In this document: piece after piece, positions 31,490 to 64,000 of the stretch | How the letters are laid out: every line of letters starts with the position of its first letter | How positions within the stretch are numbered: the stretch's first letter is position 1 | DNA from: Hippasteria phrygiana | Lineage: Eukaryota > Echinodermata > Asteroidea > Valvatida > Goniasteridae | Direction of reading: 5' to 3' | DNA: 64,000 bases | Assembly (NCBI GenBank): GCA_037893225.1 | Contig: JAZGUH010000025.1 | Coordinates: 1,364,001-1,428,000, forward strand | Translations under genes and position numbers: made by a program | Notes under the pieces: generated by a model | Told to the model about the DNA's origin: nothing | What the model saw: only the letters and a program-made list of their open reading frames with translations | The model's database searches: none

Positions 31490-32480
31490 GCTCGATGGCA
31501 AATTTCAAGCTGCCAGATAGAGAAGTTGCAGAGAGGGGAGCCATTGTTCTCAATCAAGCACATAATTACCAAATGCCAAGCATTCCGGCCCCACCTGTCA
31601 ACAATCAAGATTTCAAGGTGGCCCACCAGACTACTCCACATTATTTTGGTCTCGGAAGAGCTGCCAGCATTCCAAGCAGTTGGCAAACATCCTCCATGAA
31701 TCCACCTCAACATGCTGCAAACCCTCCCCCGAGCAGGCCTAGCCCCTCCAAAGCCATCGAGTCCCTGCTTATTACAGACTCTCCCCAGGAAGGGCGAGCC
31801 TCATGGGAAGCCCCGTTCTCCAATGGCCCATCCCAGGTCAACCTTGGCTTCCACTCAACAAGTGGCAGTCTTGGGTACAAGTTTGCAGTTCCATCAATGC
31901 CTCTGTCCAGTTTTCCTCCCAAAACATCCACTCCCGATGTCACCAAGATTTCTTCTAAAGTAAATCATGCAGGACAGTCATCATCAACCATCAAACCAAC
32001 TCACGTTGTCCAAACTGAGTCTGCCGCAGAAAACATAGTTTCTGATGCCAATGCCGAGGACCAGAAACCAAATTCCTATCCAGCAACAGCTAGTTCCAAT
32101 GACGGTGATAATCACAACTCGCATCCAGTAAGTACATGTAACAGCTTCTCATCTGATGCATTCAAGACACTCGTGAATGCTTCAGCCTCCCTCACTGGGT
32201 CTCCGCTGAAATGTACCTCTCCACAACGCAGCACTTTGGTGTGTAGTGTATTGGCTAAACCAACTCCATCTACCTCCAACATGACCCCCTCTGGACTGGC
32301 CACATTGACTTCAGATATCGCAGACCAAGGTGGGAGACAAATTCCTGAACGATTCCAGCCTCTGCAGCCTGTAGTACCTCGTAGTAACTCCGTACAATTC
32401 TCTGTGAACAATAACAACTCATCCGAGCCTGCTTGTAGTTCAGGTGACCTAGACAATGATGCCAAGAGCCCACACAATAG
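31490..32480 (+). CDS. Uncharacterised zinc-knuckle gene, large disordered exon
   Basis: The acceptor is TTTATGTAG and the donor AATAG/GTGAGT. 991 bp entirely open. The product is Ser/Pro/Asn/Thr-rich with little hydrophobic patterning (PPSRPSPSKAIESLLITDSP), probably an intrinsically disordered linker with scattered short motifs. It enters with two bases and leaves with two; both joins preserve frame. No domain recognised. Confidence 0.9.
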
Positions 32481-33002
32481 GTGAGTACCTGGCAGACTTG
32501 TACTGCTCCTAAATTGGTTTATACTATAAACAATACAGGTCTATCAAGCATAGCTATGGTACATTACCACAAATGGTTTTGTACCTATGACATGACAAAA
32601 TTTGTTCTTTGCCTTCTGGTAATCAGACCAAGGTGGCCATGCTTTTTACTACTTGTACCGATTTTCATGTGTTAAGTTTACAACATTATTGACCTCAACA
32701 ATGGCCAAGGCCGAGCAAGATAAATGCAACAGTTAATGCGCATTCATAAATCAAGTGCACAAATAAAGCGGCGCTTTCTAAGTTGATAGTTCTGGATGTT
32801 TACAGACACGTAAGAGGCATGCAGAAAGTCATGTGATGACGTTTTCAGATAATTAAATTATTTTAAACATTTCAGCAACATGCTCTCCAATGGTCTTGCA
32901 TCGTCCTCAACATTTTCCTGCCACAACATTCAATAACAAATGCAAATACAAACTCACAGTATCATTCCATTATTATAGATCAGTGTCATTTCATTTCCAC
33001 AG

Positions 33003-34404
33003 ACTGCAGTCATGTAAACAGCAGGACGGGACCAAAGCACCTGGTCTCCTGACAAGTCAAAACAAAGGAGCTGCATACAAAGCAGGAGATGAATCTCGAC
33101 AGTCAAATGGAAATCAAGCAGGCGCTGGATGCAGAGGGTTGTCACGCCGATGCATCGAGAACTTTTGGGAAGCGGAGTCCGACAGCACCAGCGATTTGGA
33201 GCTACAACCCGTGGGAAGTGATTATGGACCACCTCAAGTATTCTCGTCTCCTCACAAAGAGGACAGACCACCAGGCAGTGATGAACTCGTTGCTAGTCAG
33301 TTGGATGCCACAGGGGACCCAAGGAGACAGATGAAGAAGGGTCATTTCAGCTCCTTGTTTGCTGCCTCAGGGTCTCCAAGAGGTGGTTCCAGTGTCTTTG
33401 GAAGAGGTATGATGAGGCTGGAGCAAGGCAGCGGTGGGAGAGAATCATCAGCTGCAGGTTTCGCGACATCGCCGCTGGCATTCATTCAGGCAACCAGTAG
33501 TTCCCAGATGAATGTTGCTAGTGAGCGAGAAGAGTTTCAGATGAGAGAAGCTACCGTTGAGGAGTCAAGGAGCAATGCAAAAGACAGGAAGGGCCAGTGG
33601 CCTCCTAAGGAGGTGTTACAAGAGAGGCATCTATCACCAAAGTTAAATTACGACCAAAACTTAAACAGTGGTACTAACAGCACCAGAGCTTCGAGGGAAG
33701 TTAAACAAGAAAATGACACAGAAGCCCCACAAAATCTTTCAGGTGGTGTAAATGCTGCACCAAAGATACCCGGCATACACATGCCTTGGGAAGATCATAT
33801 CCAGGAAGCTCCTCAACCAGCCCTTGATGATTCCAATGGATACTTTGATGAACAAGACTCACAGGAAGGGCTTCGTGTAAAAGACATTTTTCAGATGACG
33901 GGGTTCAGGGCTCCAAAGTTCATTTCAGAGAACGACCAAGTACCGAGTTTTGAAGGAAAGGTGGCCTCGGAGGTCACTCCAAAAACTGTAGAAGGTAATC
34001 TACTTGTTGAAAGCCGTGCAGCATCCACATTAGAGGAGATGCATACAGTTACATGTACCTCTCAAGCAGCACCTGAGAGAGAGGGATGCAAAGGGAAGGA
34101 GCTCTCTGGGTTTGGGAGCAGATCTGCGGAACTCGCCAAGCCATCTATGAAGTGCCCCCTGTGCGGCAGCGGCCAACACCGTACCCGCCAGTGCTCTGTG
34201 TTCAAGAAGTATGCTCCACAAGCCAGGATGTCCGACGGGGAGCCAGAGGCCGAGGAAGAGACCCAAAATGTGCAGAAACTAAAGACAGAGTCCAAGTTCG
34301 GGAAGATGTTCTTCTGCAGCAAGTGCAGGCAGGAGGGCCACCTGACTTACAACTGCCCAGTCAGAGGCAACTTCAATATTTTCAGTCAGTTTCATTCACA
34401 GTAA
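33003..34404 (+). CDS. Uncharacterised zinc-knuckle gene, terminal exon
   Basis: The acceptor is TCATTTCCACAG; 1,402 bp open to TAA at 34402-34404. It encodes mostly charged, low-complexity sequence and then two CCHC zinc knuckles near the C-terminus, CPLCGSGQHRTRQC and CSKCRQEGHLTYNC, separated by an acidic linker (GEPEAEEETQ). Each has Cys-x2-Cys-x4-His-x4-Cys spacing and ends about 20 residues before the stop. Such knuckles bind single-stranded RNA or DNA in known families; the role here is inferred. With the other exons the visible protein is about 1,270 residues. I recognise no orthologue. Confidence 0.93.
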
Positions 34405-34955
34405 ACAAAATTCAAAGTGTTGGTGAACGTATAGCTTTGGACACCTCTGGGGCATCTCTACCAGTGTTGTAGTCGAGACCATTTCAAGCCCAGGCACAAG
34501 TAACAGGCATAAACCATGACAAAGAAATGCTTTTGTTACAGTTCATTTGAATAGCTTAAGACTTGGATTAAGACTGCTGGTCTTGTTCTGGTCTTGTGCT
34601 GGTCTTGACTGCAACACTGATCTCTACTTAATGTTTTTTATCATTCCAAAATGACAATTGCATCATAAAGCAATCTTTGCCTATCCAAGTAACACCTCTT
34701 GTACTTTGAACAATATTTTAGTTAAACTCACAAGCTATTTAGACACACCATATACAATGTAACAAAAGCACTCCTTTGTCATTGTTCATCCCATGTAGCT
34801 TGTGAGCTGACTTGTGATTGACTTGATTACAACTCTGCTTTTAGGAAAGGGGTCCTAAACTACATTTTTGCCAAAATGTTGTGGGATTTGAACAGTGTTT
34901 GTGTGTCGAAAATGAGTAAATGTAAATGCAGCTGTTGTTTGAAGGTTTTTGGTAG

Positions 34956-35544
34956 CATAAGACAAAAAAAAAATAACTTGCGTTGCCCTTGGACCGACCG
35001 ACCGTAAAAATCGGCAGAATCGGGGTTGGATTTCTTTTTTTAATCAATAAAAACATAACTCGGCCTGCTTCGCTCTCAAAGTGTTTATTTGATGTACATT
35101 CTTTACTTTATGGGTATTTTCATGTAAAAAATGAAACCAGGTTAAACCATTTAGGCCTAAACACGCCCGGGTGAGCATGAAGATTACTTTGATCCGTCTC
35201 ACTCGTTAAAGCTCCATTCGGGCTGAAGAGTAGCCTAAAAACCCTACACTTTGGGTCTTGAGAGGTCTAGCAAGAAAAACAAAAACAAGGACAGCACATG
35301 TGAAAATTGTATGTACATACAACCAATTCAATTTCTTTTAGATATGTATACATTAAATATATTGTAGCAGAAGAGTCAAATCAAATCGGCAAAAACTTTG
35401 TCGTATCTCATTCAATTGAAGCAAAAAGTTAGAATAATTTCATTTGGTTTGCTTCTCGGTGATTCAAAAACTTTTTCCGACCTACCGACTGACCCTCTTT
35501 TTACCTGTCCGAGGGCAACACAACAATTTTTGTTTTGCCTTATG
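34956..35544. mobile_element. TIR element, about 590 bp
   Basis: The ends CATAAGACAAAA...TTGCGTTGCCCTTGGA and, inverted, CATAAGGCAAAA...TTGTGTTGCCCTCGGA form imperfect inverted repeats of about 40 bp. No coding capacity and no certain target duplication, so superfamily unknown. Confidence 0.65.
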
Positions 35545-35614
35545 GCTTGACATTGGTATTTCCAGAGTGTTAACTCCACATTCTGCCATTATATGCTCTG
35601 CAGCTGCCCTAGGA

Positions 35615-35990
35615 GGAGAGGTTTGTACATGTAGGTTATGCATGTTGTGTGCATGGTTAGAGAACAGTGTAAATTATCTGAAAATGGCATTATTGCATGA
35701 TTTTTGGCATGCCTCTCCTGTAAGTATACATAACTGTCAACTGAGAGCGTTGCTTTGTTTACGCACTTGGTTATGAATACATGTGCAGTCACTGCATTTT
35801 TCTTGCTCAGCGTTTACCATAATGTTTAGGACATTGTGTTCTTAAGGGCATGAAAATAGTGCAAGTGGTAAAAACATAAATTTCAAGTTTTCCATTCACA
35901 AACATGGAAATGCCCAGCAGGCTTCACTACATTGCTAAAGCAGCGCTCTTGTAAATCTGAAGTTTCAACCTATTTCTTACTTGCTTCTTT
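35615..35990. repeat. Dispersed repeat, diverged copy B
   Basis: Related in the same orientation to 1-260 (shared GCATGTTGTGTGCATG, AACTGTCAACT, TTGCTCAGC and TTGTGTTCTT blocks). Also contains ACATGTA words. Family unknown. Confidence 0.5.
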
Positions 35991-38667
35991 TACGTTCTCT
36001 GATCACAGAATGAAATTTGCTTCGTTTCTGCATACAATGTACATGTAGAATTTTATTTTCAACATTGTGTTGTACAAGTTTAAAACAAGATTTCTATAAA
36101 GGAACCAGAATGTTTTTCAATTTTTTTTTTTATTATATATATTTGGTTTACAATTATTTTGGTTTTGGCTGTAATTTTAAAATGCTCCCCACCAAAAGTC
36201 CTCAGTACAAGTAGAAAGCCCAAGTTATTAGCTTTATTATAATTCAGCCAAATGTTGACAAAATATAAGTAATCAAAATAGAAAAAGACGTGGCTAGTTC
36301 CTCTCGGCAATTACAACAAAAATACAAATACAAATATTGCCTTAAAAGTACATGGATCACTGAATACAGTAAATGCAATTTGTACAACGCTTAAGCACTT
36401 CATGGTACGTATAAACAATGTTGCGCGTATGCCAAAAGTTCCACTTCAGGGTTTGACAAACAACCCCCCCCCCCCAAGTCTCGGGGCTGGCAACTGGCCT
36501 GCATGGGTTTCAACTACAAAAATACTTGGAGAAAACATTGACACTTGGAGGAAACTTGCATCTTTAAAGTTATTATTTATCAATTTATTTACCATATATA
36601 CATGTACATATACAAGTGTTCAATACGATCTGTAATTACAGCACTTTTTTGGTTCATGAATGATTTGTAATTTACATATCGTATATAAAGACAGTTTTCA
36701 GAGTTTAAACATGGTGTTAAGATTCAAGTGTAATTTTGTCATTCAAAAGTAAACGTGTGTATTTGACCTTGAGATGTTCTTTTGCTATTTATTTTTCTTG
36801 TTGGCAACTACATTTCATTCAGGGAACCAAATCTTGCCAGAACCATTTCACTTGTTACAACATTTAGCACGTTTGTTCAAGGAAAATTGGTTAACCAGTG
36901 GTAGATTCATAATGGCATTTAATTGTAAATGATAGCTACATGTAGTCGAACCACATATTGTCACTGGTTCACGCTTCACAGTTTTGTACAACAAATGTTG
37001 ATACTGCTAATAACCTGTAGGTCAGTGCCAGATAGTCTAGACATTGTCATCTAGCCCAGCTTTTTGGCAAAGTTAACCAATGGTGCATATTATAGTCTTT
37101 GAACAAACTTGCTCCAGCATATGAATGACACATTGCCTGAAATTGCCATTGTTCAGGAAGAAGATTCCTAAGTTTATTTTGCTGCTGCTCTTCAAATAAT
37201 TATATTTTGCATTGCATGAGCCACAAGTTGCAAATGGAAATCAGTTTGAACTGTCATTCTCTTCACCCATACTGCCTATTTGTGATATAATAAAAGATAT
37301 TGGGGAAAACCACGAACACACTCAGGGTGTGTGGACAAGGGACGAAAATCACAGGGATACATGTAGAAGATATCTATCCATATTTTGTTTGAATTATTGA
37401 AAGATTATAGGTTGAGCAGCCTGTATGGTAAACCCTTGACCCAAATATGTGCAGATTGAAAATTGCCACCTGGCCGGTTGACTTCTACAATACACGCCAA
37501 TTTCTGCATTTTCAATTCATTATTGGGGTATTGTGTACGTTATGCTTGACTGCACAAGCCTCTTGTTTCACTTGGCTGCATAACCGGGCCTGGCACCCCC
37601 ATGAAATGACCGGGGTCAAAGGGTTAATGCATGGGGGCTAAAATACTATTGACAATACATTGTACACGTTTGTATGGCCATTCCTGGTGCTTAGTAAGCA
37701 ATAAACTTACTAGTCAATTAGTTCATGTTAACAACGTTGTTTAATGTTTCAACTGTGTACATGTATATCTCCCAAGGCTGCTTGGGCCAAACAAATTGCA
37801 TTGTTTTAACTGAGCTTTGTTATCAAAGTGCAAAAACAAAGAAATACCACATTGGAGACTTTGCTCATTGTATGCATTTCTGTAACAATATTGGTCTTCA
37901 AGCAAAACCTAACCAGTCACAACACAAATTAATGTCCTCTAAAATTGTATGGTAGTTTTGTTGTTCTGCAACTGTAATCAATAGCTGCCATTTTGGATCC
38001 AGGGAAGGTCAATAACGATGTGTATAAAGCATGATTACATGGGTCACCAAGATCCAAGATGGCACCATTCTCACAATTGCTTTGATATCCACTGGCAATT
38101 GGAAGCCTGTGTAAATGTGTTATTTTTGGAGAACTGCAGCCAAACCATTTCGTGGTTGGAACCACCTTGCAGAAAGTTTGGTTTTGTATGATATGCATGT
38201 ACTTTCCCTTTGTTGAGTTCTAAATAAAGATATTTTTCACATATACATGTATATCCCCTCGTTTGTATAGAAATAATGAATTCTTATAAAACGGAGCATG
38301 CAAGTTTACCTGAACAGAAATTTAGAAAATAGGATGTCTGGGCCGAGTTGAAAACTGCAATAAAGTGGTTTTGTGGCAAAGAAATATTGCAAATTGAGGG
38401 CCAAAATGTTTTTTTTAATTGATCACGCTCATTGCCACCGGGTACAAACTAGCTTAGTCAGTGTGTGAAGTCAAACGGCCAAATTTCATAGGGTTGCTAA
38501 CAAAACCATCCATTTCATGAAGACTGTTAGTAGCGAGCTCAATAACTTCGGCAGAATTTGCTTAAAATCGTAATGCAGCAATAATAATCTCTATGCACGC
38601 ACATGTGTAGATGGCTTTGCCCTGGAAAACACGAATGCTTAAGCTCACTTTTGATGCCAACCATTAA

Positions 38668-38867
38668 CCCCTTGGGCACAGTATTTTACGGGAGATGTCG
38701 CGGCGGTTCTGGCAGCCAAATCGAACTGCTACAATGTGTTTGTGCAGTCAAGCATATCAAACAATAATCCAACAATGGATTGAAACTGCACAAACAGCGG
38801 CCAGTGCCGTCATCTGGCCTGGTGACACTTTTTTTTGCACCCACAGGCATCATCCGTACGCAAGGGG
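38668..38867. mobile_element. piggyBac-like MITE, 200 bp
   Basis: It lies between TTAA at 38664-38667 and 38868-38871, with short inverted ends CCCCTTG/CAAGGGG. It is too small to code. The ends differ from those of 29394-31277, so it is a separate family. Confidence 0.75.
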
Positions 38868-40791
38868 TTAAGCAACCCTATGAAATTGGGCCTTGGTCAG
38901 TTAGGGAAAGTTTGTCAAAACCAGGACCTCATTTCATGACTGCATTTATAACAGAATTTGGTACCTACTGTACAGTTAAATCTTCACTGCACATTCCTGT
39001 AAAAATGACAGAAGCCTTTTTAATACAAGGTGTGCATGCGATAAAAAAAAAATTGCTTACCAATAATGCTTGCAAGTAAAACTTCCACTGATAACATATT
39101 TATTGTGCTTGTGTCCATGTGCACATTTTGATTCCTTTAGATTGTGTAATGCAGGGTTTTATTTAGTTTGGTCTTTAAAAAGGAAATCATACTTTCAGTG
39201 CAATCACTGCATTCCGAAATACAAATCATGTACTATATTTTCCTTTTATTCGATTGCACACTTGGGCAGCTTTACTCATGCATAACAAATCATGCATTTC
39301 TATACATTCGATAAAAGGGGGAAAATTAAATTGAAATATTATATGCTTTCTGATGCAAACAATTAAGTAAAGAACGAGTAAATTTGGTACGTTACCATTG
39401 CTTGTAAGATACACAAATACGTTGTCTTCCTGTAGTGTTATGAATCAGCATGACCTCAGCAAGGAGTGAGGCCGTACTTGGGAAACACCCAGTGTAACTG
39501 ATTATACATTTCGGCAAGGTCAAACACAGACACTATTAAGCTACATGTAATGTGAAGACAAAACTTTGAGATAGTTTGAAAAGGGGTTCCAGATTACTTG
39601 CCCTATTTCTCTGTGCATCTACAGATACACAGAGGAAACCGTAGCTGTGTCAAGCTTCTTGTCTAAAGGCGCATTTGCACTGGACTTAATTTTGTTAAAA
39701 AGTAACCCAAGTGACTGTTGAACAATTCATTTGAGGTAATTCTTCCATGCATGGTTTGATAAATTATTTGCCACCTAATTTATCTGTCGCTTGCTCTGTC
39801 AGGAGCTAGTGAGTCTTCACTGTTATTGACCTTTTCTTCTGACACCAGATGGGGTGCAGTAATTTCACATTGTGATACTGATCGCTGATAAGCACTTGCT
39901 GCAAGGTCACTCTGATCGGTGCCCGACACGGGAGTCACAAAACTAACAATGAAACCTTTCTGCAATATGTACAGTTGGTCCTGTAAAACGTAACAACTAC
40001 ACAGTGTAAAACTTACAATCGATAGCCGACACTTGTCAATTTAGGCTGCGAAGACAAATCTTCATAAGTTTTACGGAAAAAATATAATTATCATTCTTGA
40101 GATATGGTGGGTAAAACAGGGAAGTGCTATCTAAGTTTGTAAAATTCTTTTGTACTTAACCAGTTCACGCCAGGATTATTTTTCACGAGCCTGGGTGCCA
40201 GACGGGTTCAGGCCTTTATCTGCGGGTAGCACACCCTGGCCTCGCTCACTGCGAGCTGGTCGCTGACAAATATTTCCGCTGGACCCTTGCCTCGCTGAGT
40301 GCGTGTATACACGTCATCCGACGCGAATAACCAATTTAAATAGTGCTCACCTATTGTGTCCATCACATACCAAGAAGGCTAGTGCTGACCAATCTTGTCT
40401 TGTCAGTGATGCACTCGGACTTTAAGTTTCACATGCTCACTAGTTTCCATTTCTCTAGAAAACCTGTCATATACATGTATCACTTGCAGTTGCGTACTCC
40501 AAATAGAAAACACACAGATCACATTTCAAGAAATTAATCTCTTTACACAAAAGCAGGTAACAATTTCTGAATTATTTGCCGATGTTGCTTCCACACCATG
40601 AAGAGTTTACTCACGAATGGGGAGTCATGACAGATGTGACACACGTCAAATGTTCTTGAGGCACAAACAAATGGAAGATGGTTGTTCCCCAATCCACAAC
40701 GACTTCCGAGATAATCTCTCCAGCAGCAACAACTTGGAGCTAGCTCTGGCAAGATTCGCATCCACTAGATCTATGAGACTATCTCAACTCC

Positions 40792-63646
<22,855 letters not shown>

Positions 63647-64000
63647 CTGTGATACAAAACAGAGGAAAACAAAGTTATTGTTGAGATGTGTCCTGCAAGT
63701 TGGTTAACTATGTCAAACACTGACTGAAGAAAATGAATAAAAGTGTCTTCTTTGAGTCTCATTTTCTTATTGTAGTATGTAACTGAAGTGGCTTACAGTT
63801 GCCTCTGCATCCATTCTTTGGGTTAGAAAGGACATTTTTTCCTATTTTTATACAAATTTGCCCCAAACAGCTAAGAGCCACTCAAGTTGCAGACTGCAAT
63901 AAAGGCCTGTTTATAGTCGGTTGCGCGGTTTGAGCAGTTTATAGTCGTCGCGCGTATTCGCGATAAAGTGTACAACATACGAATAATGTGCACCAAATTA
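63647..64000. other. EXOC6 intron, window edge
   Basis: Intronic sequence; no repeat or exon recognised. GCGCGGTTTGAGCAG.TTATAGTCG near 63925-63960 may start a repeat cut by the window edge. Confidence 0.4.

Larger units (their letters stand above)
34405..40791. other. Convergent intergenic interval
   Basis: This is the region between the stop of the zinc-knuckle gene and the stop of EXOC6. It must contain both 3' UTRs. Candidate AATAAA signals on the + strand include those at about 35044 and 38223; none can be chosen. A stretch at 34720-34850 is an inverted relative of 405-520 (AATCAAGTCA.TCACAAGTCA). Otherwise it holds the repeats listed separately and AT-rich sequence without long ORFs. 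Confidence 0.5.

Overview
This is a eukaryotic, animal nuclear window. It holds one gene on each strand, converging tail to tail, split into small exons with GT-AG junctions and compatible phases. The introns are packed with nested transposable elements. The minus-strand gene is the C-terminal half of EXOC6 (Sec15). The mix of DIRS, PIF/Harbinger, hAT-like, mariner, piggyBac-like and Ty3/gypsy elements, the abundant ACATGTA/TACATGTA words, and a gypsy element with integrase upstream of reverse transcriptase (the Gmr1-like order, described from deuterostomes) suggest a marine invertebrate deuterostome such as an echinoderm, hemichordate or amphioxus. I cannot resolve it further.

Left half, about 1-34.4 kb, + strand: a long gene of unknown family. 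Nine exons are visible (556-724, 6792-7048, 11133-11255, 12062-12132, 26706-26861, 28150-28298, 28465-28961, 31490-32480, 33003-34404) and it begins before the window. An N-terminal basic/Pro-rich part leads to a helical region, then a long low-complexity region, then two CCHC zinc knuckles just before the stop. Its introns hold a DIRS element (about 2170-6600, carrying a hAT-like MITE), a PIF/Harbinger element (7134-11026) that fills almost a whole intron, a pair of perfect palindromes (12848-13151), a 9.7-kb Gmr1-like LTR retrotransposon (13653-23326), and a piggyBac-like element (29394-31277). The Gmr1-like element contains a second LTR element (17262-20705), which itself contains a hairpin MITE and a TGACGTCA-bearing MITE.

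Middle, 34.4-40.8 kb: the intergenic/3' UTR interval between the two stops, with MITE-like repeats and no recognisable gene.

Right half, 40.8-63.6 kb, - strand: EXOC6, eight exons (63549-63646, 61267-61372, 57155-57376, 56425-56504, 54684-54918, 53332-53473, 52000-52186, 40792-40927) totalling 402 codons including the stop. The 5' half of the gene lies beyond the right edge. Its last intron (11 kb) contains exact duplications (586 bp and 242 bp), homopolymer tracts, MITEs and a dead mariner. Other introns hold a 5S-like SINE, several hAT-like MITEs, a 45-bp minisatellite and a double-hairpin TIR element.

The two host genes show no evident functional relation. The rest of the window is a stratified record of transposition, much of which can be ordered by nesting and by target-site duplications.
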